Below are positions 22,099-33,617 of a stretch of 64,000 nucleotides of DNA, one piece after another (the first letter of the stretch is position 1; every line of letters starts with the position of its first letter). Origin of the DNA: Kalaharituber pfeilii (lineage: Eukaryota > Ascomycota > Pezizomycetes > Pezizales > Pezizaceae); assembly GCA_015179045.1 (NCBI GenBank), contig WHUZ01000125.1, positions 1-64,000 of the forward strand, given 5' to 3'. A program made the translations under genes and the position numbers. The notes beneath the pieces were generated by a model. The model ran no database searches. It was not told where the DNA came from and saw only the letters and a program-made list of their open reading frames with translations.

Positions 22099-25000
22099 TT
22101 ACACTGCTGTTACTACTTTTTTCTTTTCTTTCTTACACCTGATAAGTAATAGAGCCTCAACGATCACTCTTCCAACTCTCCCAATACTCCAATCATTCTT
22201 AGCATATACCTCAGGAGTCAGAAAGCAAGCATACCTCTGAGGAGGTAGAATCTGTAGAAACTGCATAGCCCCTCCTCACCAATGATGGCCAAGATGTTGT
22301 GATGTCTAGAGATGACCAACTATGGTGAATTTCATATACAGCTCCATGCTAGATCGAAAGATAGGATTCGCCTCCAAGTTAACATATCATACAAGAGCAG
22401 TTCCTACCTACGGGACTGCTACAGGTAGCACACCTCTCCACATTCATACAATCACTCCCACATGCCTCACATATGAGCTCCCTGCTGTCAGAAGTATTTC
22501 CGCAAAGCAAATCTATAGCACTACTGAAGGTATCTAAAGGAAAACAATAAGCATACCTCTCCCCATCAAGGCTCAGTAGCCAGTTCATGAAAGTATTTGT
22601 GGAAGAAGCAAGCTGTGTAAAGGAAAGCTTAGAACAAAGAATAGAGTAGGCGAAATCCAGTACCGAAATAGCAATGACTGATACAGCCAATCTCCGAAAT
22701 AAATAGTTACATACCAGGCAACAAGACATCACAGACTTTAAGGAGCTAGTAAATATCAATTTCAAGACCCTTGCTGACCTAGTAGACAAACAATTTGAGG
22801 CTGAAGCTCAAGCCCGGATTGATAGATTAGAAATGCTCAGGACAACAATGTCATAGGAAATAGGGACACAACTAACTATATTAATTACTTATATAAATGC
22901 ATTAACCCAGTAGGTCACTATAGTCCTATAGTAACAGCAGAACCCTCCACCACTACTAAATAACCAAAATCAGAGACTCTTATGTAGCTGCTCAGAGTCT
23001 CACCGGCGCCGTCACCAGTCCTACTGAAGGTCCCACTCACCTCCGCCTAAGGTAAAGCAGCCAAAATCATTTGCCAGAAAGCCCAAAGAACTGGAAGACT
23101 TCCTCTTCTCAATAGAAGAGTATTTTGAGGTATGTAATGTTGAGAATGATAGAACTAAGAACAGGATGATTTCCCATTACTTGAAAGAGTCTACAAAGAC
23201 ATGGTGGAGGCGCCATCATAATACAGAATAGATCTAGACACAATGCGTTGAGTAATTCAAGAGGCAATACTAGGACAAACAAGATAAAGCTGAGAAGGCT
23301 CGAAAGATTCACAACACTTGCCAAGCGAACGATATCCGCTCCTATCTCACCAACATTGATGAATGGAACTTCTTGGCAGGCTTAGAAGATGAGGTCCTAA
23401 TTGGCTTCGTCATAAAGAATGTCGACACCATAATTGCAAACCATATGGTAGGGTACCTAGAGGCTATGATCAACTGGTCTCTATGGAAGGAAAAAGCTGT
23501 ATCTATTGCCACCTATGCCTCCAAGTCCTCTTACTCCTCCTCCCAAAAGTTTGCTACTAATAAGCGTTCCCAACCCGGCTCAACTGCCCTAGTATCCTCC
23601 CGTTGCCTCACCCAATCAGCTGAGGGATACACAGTGGAAAACTCTAAGAACCATGACTTCATTCCCTCTCGAGTAAAGGATGAACAGTCTAAGAAGGGGC
23701 ACTGCATAAAATACAGTGCCTCCAATTACAGGACCCATGAGTATTTTATGGGCTGGATATATAAGAAAGAGTCAGGAAAGAAGGACAGCAAAGCCCCTAT
23801 CAAGAAAGAACAAGGAGCTATCAAGGCACTGGAGGAGTAAATCGAGAAACCTCATAAGTGGCAGTGCATGGATAAGGGTTACCTGTGGATAACCGAACTT
23901 AATTCTGAAGGAGAGTCAGTACACAACGAGTCGGAAAACGAATAGGAGACTCTCAACGCACTATTGGGCAGTCCTCGGAACACACACCTCTCCTTGCTAC
24001 AGATATTCTCTTCCAGCCATCTGGTATCAAGATCCAAGCACTTATCAACTGTAATGTATCTGCTTCTATTATGTCTTTATCTCTGAGAAGTAAATTGGGT
24101 TAGAAAGATTAGGCAAGACTCGTAAATATATGCTAGGGGGATAGGAGCTCCCTGGAAGAAGGGACAAAGGTTTTGAATACTACATTTGTATTTTTTAGTG
24201 TTCAGAGTAAATCAGCTAGACTACTACCCCACCGATCCTGGGACCATAAGATCCCACTCAATGACCTTAATGCTAAAGTACCTAATGGCCCAATATACAA
24301 GACCACCTGAGAGGAAGATAAAGCTCTATAGAGGTATCTGGAAGAGCATCTACCTATCAGCAAGATTAGATATTTAAGATCCACCACTGGTACATCAATA
24401 TTATTCATCCGAAAAAAGGATGGCTCACTCCATTTATGTGTGAACTATAGGAGACTTAATAAGATTACAGTACCAAACTATTACCCCCTTCCACTCATGC
24501 CAGACCTTCTGGAGAAGACCCACAGTGGTAAATACTTTACTAAATTAGACCTTAAGAATGGCTACTATCTCATCTGAATTAAGTCAGGTGATGAATAAAA
24601 GACTACCTTCAAGATCAAGAAGGGCCTGTTCGAATATAGCATTATGCCCTTTGGGCTTATCAATGTACTGGTGAGTTTTCAAGAAATGATAGACGAAATC
24701 CTAAAGAATGTTGATAGGGTAGTATGGTACTTGGATGATATCTTGATTTATGGTGGAAGGACTGAAGCTGAACACCAAAGGATCATGGAACAGATTCTGC
24801 AACTACTACTCAACTATGGACTGGCTATAAACCTAGCCAAGTCTGAATTTCATATATAAGAAATAACCTTCCTTAGCCATATCATCAATAGGAAGGAAAT
24901 CAAGATGGACCCCCATAAGCTCAGTACCATTGCCGACTAGCCAATACTAACCAAGAAAAAGGAAGTCCAGAAGTTTCTAGGCTTCGCCAATTATTACCAC

Positions 25001-25985
25001 CACTTCATCAAAAACTACAGTGCTAGAGCTAAACCACTCACATTTCTCACAAGTAATATACTATTCTCATGGGATAATACGTAACAGCAGTCATTCAATG
25101 AACTCAAGCAAGTATTCATATCTGCCCTAGTATTGTGCCCATAGAATAGAACCCTGGAAACAATCATAAAAACTGATGCATCTAACCAAGCCCTTACTGG
25201 CATTCTCTCCCAATACCATGAGGAGAATGGGACCAGAATATTATACCTAGTTGACTTCTACTTATAAGCTCTCAATCCAGCCGAACAAAATTATCCTATC
25301 TATGACAAAGAGCTGTTGGCAATCATCGACTACTTTAAGAAATGGTACACCTGGCTGCAGGAGGTATACATTGATGTATACCTGAATCACTACAGCCTTA
25401 AATACTTTCCTACTAAGCAGAAGCTCAACTCCTAGCAAGTCAACTGGTACATAAAGATGTGCAAGCTGGACTTTACTATTATCTACTACAAGGGAAGTAA
25501 TGATGGGAAGGCCAATGCTATATCACATTAAACTAGTTATAAACTTGCAGGTCTAGAGATCCAACTTCTAAAAGATGGGCAATTACTCATTAATAGCAAC
25601 CTCGTTGAGGAGGACCCAGAGTTGGAAGGTATTGATATCAAGGATTGGGAAAGAAAAAATAGTCTTCTGGTAGTACCAGAAGAACACAGACTAGCAGTCA
25701 TGAAATAGTGCTATAACTCAGAAGTCGTGGACTACTAGGGGGTGTACCACATCCAAGAAATGATATCAAGAAACTTCTACTAGGATGGATGGAAAGAAGC
25801 TACATAAATATATATCACCAGTTATGCAACATGCCAAAAGGTAAAAGCTGACCAGCATGCTGATCGAACTCAATTAATACCAATGCCAACTGGAATTAAG
25901 CCCTTCAAGGAAGTAGCTATAGATTTTGTCGGAGAACTACTGGATTCAGAAGGCTATAACATGATCATCAGCAACAATGAAAATA
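22099..25985 (+). mobile_element. Gypsy copy A3: Gag, RT, RNase H and part of integrase
   Basis: The most complete pol of the A family here. The Gag start has decayed from ATG to ATA (22149, compare A1 at 33618). Gag carries LEDFLFSIEEYFE and, near 23710, a knuckle in which three of four ligands are Tyr (C-x2-Y-x4-Y-x4-Y). RT retains [21 protein letters not shown] and the catalytic WYLDDILIYGG at about 24725-24750. RNase H retains TDAS and YDKELLAIIDYF but has N in place of D in the third block (VYLNHYSL). Integrase stops after AIDFVGELLDSEGYN at about 25985, so the element is 3'-truncated and its downstream LTR is absent. Unlike A1, A2 and A4, there is no minisatellite insert before the AIDF motif. 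Confidence 0.82.
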
Positions 25986-26040
25986 CGTCCTGAGACCCGG
26001 GCGCAGCGTCATGACAATTGGATATATCTCATGTATTAGT

Positions 26041-26137
26041 GCATCCCGATACTTCATAAATTATCTCTGGCGTCCCGACGTCTCATGAATTATCTCTGGC
26101 GTCCCAATACTTCATAAATTATCCCTAGCATCCTGAC
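26041..26137. repeat. 29-bp tandem repeat
   Basis: Three full units and a partial one of GCRTCCCGAYACTTCATAAATTATCTCTG (units at 26041, 26070, 26099, partial 26128). It sits between the broken end of A3 and the LINE. Confidence 0.85.
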
Positions 26138-26169
26138 ATATATACACTTTCATACTGCGTCATAGCACT

Positions 26170-29130
26170 AAACACTTGGCTTTGCACGTTGGGATATCCG
26201 GTAATTGACAGATAACTTCCTGAAAGCTCCCGACACGCACTTTGCTCTATGGTTCATAATGGTGATAAGGGGGTGGAAGGCAGCAGTGAAAAGGATGAAG
26301 TGGAAGATCCAGGAGGAGAAGAAGAAGTGCTGGAGGGAGTTCATGGAAGAGGAAGGGTACAGCAACCCGTGGAGGGTGGTAAGGGTGGCGAAGGACCCTT
26401 TCGGAGGAAAGGAGAGGATGAGAAGGTTGAAAGATGAGGAGAGGAGGGACTTGGAGGGGGATGGAGAGAAGGTGAGGACGCTAGTGGAGAGGAATTTTGT
26501 GTGGAGGGAAGAAGGAGAGGCAGAGGCGGGGGAGGAGGAGGGGGAGGGGGAACCAGAGGGGGAGGGGGACAAGAGGAAGAGGGAGAGGGTGGAAGGAGAA
26601 GTAAGGGCTGCGTTGTAGGGTATCAAAAACAATTCGGCACCGAGATCTGACGGAATCAGATACCGATTGATCAAAGCTGCCCTGAAGACTCCCATAGGAG
26701 ATGAGTTAGTGAGGGAGATCACCGAAAACTGGATCCGGAACAGGACCCCGGCGGAGTGGAGAGAGATGAGGATTGTCATAATACCGAAGCCGGGAAAGGA
26801 CATCAAGACGGCGAAAGCCTGGAGACCAATCAACCTGATTAATTGTATTGGGAAGATCGGGGAGAAAGTCATAGCCAGCAGGCTGCAGAAAGAAGACCGA
26901 CTCTTCCACAGGCTCCAGCTGGGAGCACGCAAGGGGAGGAATGCAATCCAGACGATGGCAAGGGCGGTGACAAAGGTACAGAGGTGTCTGTACAGGGGGA
27001 GAAGAGCAGCGTGGGTGACGGCGGAGAAGAAGGCTTTAACATTATGAGGAAGGAGGTGGTCCTGGGAAGGATTGAGGAGAGAGGGAGCGAGGGGGTAAGA
27101 AAGAAGCGGAGGTGGCTGGAGGAGTTTATGGGAGGCAGGGAGTTCAGAGTGTGGTGGGATGGCGAGGAGAAAGGGAGGGGCAGGTCGAATGTGGGGTTCC
27201 ACAAGGGTCACCACTGTCACCGGTCATCCTCCTAATCTGCATGGCTCCCACCATTGAGAAGATAGAGAGAAGGCTGAGGGGGTGGTGATGGGGGCGGAGG
27301 TAGAAGTGCCATCGTATGTCGACGACCTGGCAGCAACGATCCTGGACTTGCATGGGTACTGGGATATGGGGCGGCTCAGGTAGAAAGTGAAGGTGGTAAT
27401 GGCAGAGGTGGTGGAAGAAGATCAGATCCTGCTGGAGGAGTCGAAGTGGGAGATGATAACTTTTGGAGTGGGGAAGAGGTGGAAGAAGGAGGGAGAGATG
27501 CTGAAGTGGCTGGGAGTCATTTTCAATGAGAGGCTGACCTTCAGTACGCATTGGCGAAATAGGCTGAGTAGGGCGAGGAGGCTGGCGGGAGCACTCTCAG
27601 GACTGGGAAACCGGGACTGGGGGATGTCACCATGGAGCTGGCGGCAGGCATACACAGGGATAGTGAGGCTGGTGGCGATGTAGGGGAGTGAGATCGGGTG
27701 GAGAGGCCAGAAGGAGTAGAAGAAGGAGATGGAGCGATTACAGCTGCAAGTTTTGAATAGAGCAGCTGGAGAGGCGAGAGGTGCTGGGGTGGAAGGGGTG
27801 AATGCGGTTTGCGGAGTGGAAGATGTGGAGACAGTCCTGGATGGCATACAAGCGAGAGCGATCGTCCGAGAGGTGGAGGCGCCACCAGAGCTGGCGAAGC
27901 TTTGCATGGGTGACTTTGGAGAGGGTGAGGAGAGAGAGAAGGAGGCAAGAAACTGGAGAGACTGGGGGGTGCAGTGGACACTGGCAGAGAAGGATGGGTA
28001 TAAAACGGTGTTGGACCGCTGGCAGGGCCAGTGGGCATGTTTCTCAGAAGAGGGGGAGGAGATCTCATAGGGAGGAGGATGTGAAGTGGTAGAGGTGGAG
28101 ACTGCGGAGAGGCTGGGGAGGAAGAAGAGGGGCCGAGAAGAATGGGAGACCTCGATTGAGGAGGCTAGAAGGAAGAGAGCCGTCTTCTTTTCAGATGGCA
28201 GTAAAATCGAGGATAGCAAGGTAGGGGCAGATGTGTGGGGGAGGTCGGCAGTGGTGGCAGAGGTAGTGGGAACAACAACGACGATTTTCGACAGGGAGGT
28301 GAGGGGAGTGAGAAGAGCACTGGAGAGTGCACCAGAGGAGGTCCCAGTCCTGATCTGTCTAGATTCGGAAGCCGCTGTTATGGTGATTCAGAAGGCGGGC
28401 AGGGAGGGAAAGGGAAAGACGGAGGATGTGAGAAGGGTGGTGAATGCAGTGGCGAGAAGAAAGGGGAAGGGGGGGGATGCGAAACTGTTGTGAGTAAAAG
28501 CTCACATCGGAATCGCAGGCAATGAGAAGGCGGATGAGTGGGCGAAGAAGGGGACGGTGATGCAGGAGAAGGAGGTGGCCACCAGAAGTGGGGTACGTCA
28601 GAGGGTGAAGGCGTAGAGGAAGGAGAAGAGAGAAGTGGAGGGCTTTGGAGGAGGAAAGGTCATGGAGTAGAGTAGGGTAGCGACATCAAAGTTCACTGCA
28701 TTGCGACTGGAGCGAGGAAGGTGTGCTGAGTGGTTGAAGAAGCTAGGGGTAGCGGAATCGGATAGGTGCAGGTGTGGGGAGGTGCAAACGGGGAGCATCT
28801 CGCTTTCCAATGCAGAAGTCAGGAGAACCGCCCAGAAGGTTTTGAGAGGTAGAGCGACATGGGGAAGGATTGGAAAAGAAAGGCGGAGAATAGGGAGGAG
28901 TATGACGTTTTAGAGAATTTCTTCGCTGGGGTCAAGTTCTAAAAGGTAGGAGAATGTGGGGTCAAGTTCTAGAAGCTAGGAGAGCGGGGGCGACGGCGCA
29001 TGGGGGCCATGTACATAGAGAGTTAGTTTAGCCTGTCTCCGGGCTATGAGGCCTTGTCCAGGGTCTCTGCCATAGCCAAGTGCTACAAGCAGGGTTATGT
29101 GATTAAAAAAACAAAAAAAAAAAAACAATT
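26170..29130 (+). mobile_element. Tad-type LINE, 5'-truncated, with RT, RNase H and poly(A) tail
   Basis: The ORF2 portion of a fungal non-LTR retrotransposon that copies itself by target-primed reverse transcription. It starts in the linker after the endonuclease (KKCWREFMEEEG, 26320). RT follows: SAPRSDGIRYRLIKAAL, IVIIPKPGKDIKTAKAWRPI (26780-26840), QGSPLSPV near 27205, catalytic YVDD at 27315-27326 and a thumb with LKWLGVIFNERLTFSTHW. RNase H is at 28190-28540 (SDGS, LDSEAAV, HIGIAGNEKADEWAKKG), then a Cys-rich CRCGEVQTG. The endonuclease and ORF1 are missing. A conserved-type tail (CCATAGCCAAGTGCTACAAG) ends in an A-rich run at 29105-29127. G+C is much higher than around it, with few stops and a frame break around 27030-27200. 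Confidence 0.88.
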
Positions 29131-29186
29131 GTACTTTCAAAGTGTGCTTGTGCTGTGAAAGTGCATTGCCATTGTATCTCATCATA

Positions 29187-29227
29187 CCAAGAAACCATGG
29201 AGCGACTATAGCTCCATGGTTTCTTGG
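29187..29227. repeat. perfect 17-bp inverted repeat (hairpin)
   Basis: Arms CCAAGAAACCATGGAGC (29187-29203) and its exact reverse complement (29211-29227) are separated by 7 bases. A related, imperfect, wider-spaced pair lies at 11796-11878. It is 60 bp after the LINE poly(A). Confidence 0.85.
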
Positions 29228-29337
29228 CATAGGTGCTATAAAAAAATTTATAATGGTTATGATATAGTAATGTGGTCTTCTACAATTTGCAACATGAGGC
29301 AACGACCTGTCGCGCGGATGCTATACCAATGAACGTT

Positions 29338-29521
29338 CACTTGATGCTATCAGATCCTTTAAAATGCTACATGATGCCTGATTTATTCTCCGAACTAATT
29401 ACATTTCATCCGCCCGATATATGAACTGCCACTTGATGCTATCAGATCCTTTAAAATGCTACATGATACACGATTTATTGTCCGAACTAATTACATTTCA
29501 TCCACCTGATATATGTCCTGC
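29338..29521. repeat. 92-bp tandem duplication
   Basis: Two adjacent copies starting at 29338 and 29430 (ACTTGATGCTATCAGATCC...). The second copy contains the last codons and stop of the adjacent Plavaka relic, so the duplication includes that gene's 3' end. Confidence 0.85.
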
Positions 29522-30600
29522 CAAGTAGCCAAATCTATCTGATTATTTACATACCACTGCGAGTCCAGCTCTATTGGGATTAGATGAGTCATTCCAGAGA
29601 TACTGGGAATGGGTATCACCCGCTTGTTCGCTGGCATCGGCACGCGAACTTTAGGCATACCTTCAGGACCTTCATACCTCCCTTTCCTAACACATTAAAG
29701 TAGAGAAACATATACACAACGGTAAGTATTACCTGTTTGATGGTCGAAAAGTTTAAAAAATGCTTCAATCCTGCCTGGAAGCTTACCTTTCAGCGTAGCA
29801 TTAGTACGCCTTCCCATCTCTACCTAGGCCCAATCTGCTCTTAGTGCTCACTTGCAGAATTTTTGCCTTCCAGTACAGCGAATATGATGCAAAATAAAGT
29901 CATTATCACTGAAGGTCAGGTACCGGAATTTGCAGTGCTGTAAATAGCTCCGCAGGGCCACTCAGCAGACGCTTGATATTGGAATCTGTCTGGATTAGTT
30001 CCTGCAAATATGCGCGCATAGCAGATACAAGATCTGCAAGTTGGTACTCTTCTGCGATAAGTTTTAGGAATAAATCTTCTCTAGGTTGAAATCTGGAAAT
30101 CCCGGATGTTTGAAAGAACCGAGCAAGCTTGTAGTCTAGAGCATTCGTAAAGGGTTGGAAAATATTGGAGGAGGCATTCCGGGGGTGACGAAACATATGC
30201 TGGCGTAATGGAACTCCAGCTTTGTATTCGGAAGGAAAGGGGAGTGTCCTTTCACAAATCTTAATGGAAGGGAAGCGGAAGTCTGACTTGCGGTGTCAGA
30301 GGATACATTCCCCAAGTTATCCCCCTCATTAGTGGGGAGAGATTGTTGAAGTGAATTTCCTCAAAATCTGAGCCATCATCCATAGAGGTTTCAGGATTGT
30401 GGGGTTCAAAGTCGGGATAGGCTGAATGGATTTGTTGAATCACATGTTCCAGTCTGTTTTCATCCTTCCCATCCCTTTTCCAGAGTTTGGCATTTTTTGA
30501 CAAACTCAGGGCATCGGAACACCGTCGCTTGCATGTGAAGACATTTGTTCGCTCAGATGTAGGCTTCCATCTGTGTTCAGGATGTTTCTTGCACAAGTGT
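29491..30600 (-). pseudogene. internally deleted Plavaka transposase (N-terminus fused to C-terminus)
   Basis: On the minus strand, an N-terminal part (30596-30261, with CKKHPEHRW and an acidic stretch) leads into FQPFTNALDYKLARFFQTSGISR (about 30150-30080). This corresponds to the DYxLAxFF region of Plavaka proteins and to 13300-13350 of the first copy. Almost immediately after come AYLQELIQTDSN, GPAELFTALQIPVPDL, ILHHIRCTG and the terminal WYVNNQIDLATWQDIY, with a stop at 29491-29493. About 2 kb that encodes the catalytic core in the other copy is absent. A TAG stop and frame breaks occur in 29700-29930, some of which could be introns. It is a non-autonomous derivative. Confidence 0.7.
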
Positions 30601-30826
30601 TCGCATAAGCACTAGCACAGCTATAAAGCTTGGAAAAATATAGACAACAGGTTTTAGTAGTATTCATTTCTGGATAAAGAGTTCAGTCAAGGGGCTATAA
30701 TGGAAGGTGAAAGACCCATACTATTGAGTAGTGGACCTTTCGCGTCAGTTGTAGAATTTGTATGCCAAGTGCTTCGTGAGAGTGTGGGTTGAAGTTTCCA
30801 AAAGATTGAAGTGGAAAGCTGTAGTC

Positions 30827-30995
30827 TTTTTTTTTTTTAGAAAAATTAAGCATAAGAAATCAGTGGAAAATCTGTTCTCATGCCCAGACTCCCTGGCCTA
30901 AGAGGCGGTACATAATCATCAGGCAAGCTTTGCTGAGATTAGAACCCTGACATGGTGCTTAAACTACCTGGGCATAGTCCAAGATTAGTACATAC
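30827..30995 (-). mobile_element. possible SINE-like short retroelement
   Basis: On the minus strand a segment with TAGTTTAAGC (A-box-like) and GGGTTCTAATCTC (B-box-like) is followed by about 110 bp and a run of 12 A (T-run at 30829-30840). Spacing between the boxes is too short for a normal tRNA. A flanking duplication is at best imperfect (GACTATGC / GACTACAGC). Weak evidence. Confidence 0.25.
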
Positions 30996-31668
30996 ATGTC
31001 AGGGGTGAATCCCAGCGTTCTGGTCCAATCCGATGCTCTGGATCCAGTGTCTTCCAGAATGCGTCCTGAGGTCAGTGTGATCTAGTGTGGCAATCGGATG
31101 TCTTCCAGAACACATCCGAAGGCAAGTACGTTCCAGCGCGGCATCATAATTCAGGCATGTTTTAGTGCAGGAGGCCATCGGATCAAACCGAGATCAAGAT
31201 TCATATAGTTCTTGTATCAGAATGTTAGAAATAGATCGTTGATTCAGGTAATGGCCATGATAGTCTGGGGTCTATTAAATAGATAGAGTTGTTGCTTTGT
31301 TCTATGTATTTAGAATGGCCATGAGGATTCGAGATAAACATTACCAGAATCCATGTTTTTGTATACTCTAAAACAAGCAAACAATTAATTGTTCGATCTA
31401 CCTACGAGGCAATTCTCAAGTGCATATCAGAACCAAACTACTGTTATTCTAGGTTCTGTGGCATCTTTCGAAAAGAACTCTAGGTATATAATCCGACGTT
31501 GAGTATGATTGAGGACCTAAACTCCTGTAAATTGTGAGTACGACAGTACTTCAATTTTAATTCACAGCGTTTATATCGTGCAACAGAGGTAATCGCTCCT
31601 TTGAGTTATTCCCAAAATAGGGCTAAATATCCGGTGCATCAGTTATCTGACCCCACACGGCAGGAAAA
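30996..31668. other. no gene; imperfect local repeats
   Basis: Around 31010-31145 there are two or three diverged copies of a segment containing GTCTTCCAGAAYRCRTCC; otherwise no ORF or RNA gene is supported. Confidence 0.4.
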
Positions 31669-32087
31669 ATGGTTACCAAAAAGGACGAAATATCCAACTC
31701 CAAAGCGCTATTGGGATGGGAAGATAAGGATGCGGAATATACCGCATGAAGGAGTGCTCTAAAAAACTATTGTGTTACTAATAATATTACAGGTAAGCGA
31801 CAGGAAGATAAATTAGAGGACAAAGCCAAGAGAATAGTTGGATTCAAAAGATCTGCCAAAACTCTCTTGGCACGCAATGATGACCGAGCATATGAAGTAT
31901 TCAAAGCCCTTCTCATTGATGCATGCAAGAAAAGACGGGAGACCGAACAAAAGCTGCGACTTGCTGTTGCTGAACAGCAGCAAGATAATGCTATTGCTGG
32001 ATCACATAGTAAGTTGTTCCTTGTTAGTTTTTCAGTTTTGCACTCATTGATTTGTACTAAACGAAATGCATGGGATAGACCGTTGTG
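31669..32087 (+). pseudogene. hypothetical charged helical protein, relic
   Basis: ATG at 31669 opens MVTKKDEISNSKALLGWEDK; one TGA (31747, an expected Arg codon) interrupts it. It then continues through KRIVGFKRSAKTLLARNDD and a Lys/Glu/Gln-rich helix (KKRRETEQKLRLAVAEQQQ) to the TGA at 32086. A GTAAGT donor-like site follows the helix at 32009, so the real gene may be spliced and the last 25 codons spurious. Codon use and G+C differ from the AT-rich repeats around it. Family not recognised; host gene 5' end or mobile-element ORF both possible. Confidence 0.4.
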
Positions 32088-33018
32088 AATTACTCCATAA
32101 TTAGTTTAGAGTAAAGGAAATATCATATGGGAGGGGTTCAATGCTGAGGATAGGCAGCTGGGTTGTTTCATGTTGAATGTCTTGATTTTAGAATGTGTTA
32201 TTTTTGTCTTTCTTTTTTATTCCCTTTCGCTGTTTTCCCCTATTCTTGCTTTGACCTAGTACTGAAAGCAAGTTTTTTCTGTGTAATTTACGTAATTACC
32301 AGTCCTAGAGTGGGATTGCGACTGTATGCCAAAGGCAGTCCGACACTGTAGATAGGTTGACTGACTTGAATAGAATGTCTTTAATTTTAAATTTGTTATC
32401 TGTATTCGTGTTTTTTTTATTTTTGTTTTTATTTTTATTTTATCTTACGTTTTCTATTTCTCTATTGTCTGTCTTCTTTATTCCTTCTACTTCTACATTA
32501 CCTGTCTCTTTCGCCTATGACATTTACTTCCCTTTCTGGCTATGATAAATACTCGCTCATTGAAGCTATTCCAATACTTTCTAAACGAGTACCATATTCA
32601 TAGTAATTTGAATTGAGAGCTTAATCAACAAGTGCATGGAACATTTGCACACTTCCCTTGTAAGAACCCAGTGCGTCGGCAGACTGACACAATGTACAGG
32701 TGATACAATCTCATGAGCTTCTCTTGCGAGGACTAAGCGTGCCGGCCCACTGATACAATGCACGGTGATAGGATCTTATGAACTTCCAACTAAGGATGCC
32801 TACTGACTTGTCCCCAGACTGAGAATATATATACCGATAGCAGGATTTTAATGGACATAAGAGAAACTGAAGGGTATATCAAGTGATATATAGCTTCTTT
32901 GATTCATTATCCTCTATTTTTTCTCTTGTACTCTACCCATTCCACTCAGTCTCTGTCTGCTCCTCATTATTCTTTTCTTTTCCTCTCATCTACTACCAAA
33001 CTTGATTCAACATTTGAA
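32088..33018. other. no gene; upstream region of a truncated ORF
   Basis: The region contains a degenerate direct repeat (about 32635-32780, sharing CTGAYACAATG...GATC/AATCTTATGARCTTC) and, at about 32826, a TATA-like ATATATATACC, then a CT-rich stretch (32890-33000). The last two features resemble a fungal promoter and 5' UTR for the ATG at 33019. Confidence 0.4.
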
Positions 33019-33071
33019 ATGTCTAGCAGTACATCCACTAGAAGGAGAGCCAAGACAAATGATGACGGTAC
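33019..33071 (+). pseudogene. truncated start of an unknown gene, cut by the A1 LTR
   Basis: ATG at 33019 in good context (TTGAAATG) after a CT-rich leader encodes MSSSTSTRRRAKTNDDG and then runs directly into the 5' LTR of A1 at 33072. No continuation is found after the downstream LTR at 38439. Only 17 codons remain, so function cannot be assigned. Confidence 0.4.
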
Positions 33072-33568
33072 TGTTATGGCTAAGGTAAGACTTACGGGAT
33101 ACTGCCCCGAGAAGAACTGCCAGTTCCATATAAGCCGTGTACTAAAGATGTAGCTGATCACTACTAGGCAATGCATGGAACACTTAGGGCCCGAGAAACA
33201 GCAGTCGCGTACAGAAGTGTATATCAAGCAATAAGTCATACAGACTAGCAACTGCACATGGTTTATAAAGTAATATACGTACATGCATTAAGTGCTACTG
33301 ACCTTCCTAATGCATGTTTCTACTACGTCTCCTTATCTACATGTCTTATCTATATTCATCATGTCATTGTCATATCATGTTAATAGCTCGGAAGTCTATA
33401 TAAACGAGCCGAATAGATAGCTAGAAGAAATCAAGACACTAGCGGTGTTCTAAGTTGAACTCTCACTTCATGCTCTCACATAACCTTTTGCCATCCGCTT
33501 CACTGCCTTCATAAATCCAGAGTCGCCCCAGTGCCACTCTTGTGAGCCCAGCGACACCTACGCTAACA
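33072..33568 (+). repeat. 5' LTR of A1
   Basis: TGTTATGGCTAAGG at 33072 to CGCTAACA at 33568. TATA-like TCTATATAAACGAGCC near 33395. Confidence 0.9.
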
Positions 33569-33617
33569 TTACACCGCTCGTTAACTATTCTTTTTCTTTT
33601 CTGTTCTCCCATTACCA

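Noticed and set aside
22379..22789. 136-codon minus-strand ORF
   Set aside because: Antisense to the A3 Gag 5' part; no motif, and the plus strand aligns with A1 and A2 Gag.
26168..27220. 350-codon open frame on the minus strand
   Set aside because: It is the antisense of the GC-rich LINE RT, with Ser/Pro/Leu-rich low-complexity text produced by the purine-biased sense strand. The sense strand has RT motifs.
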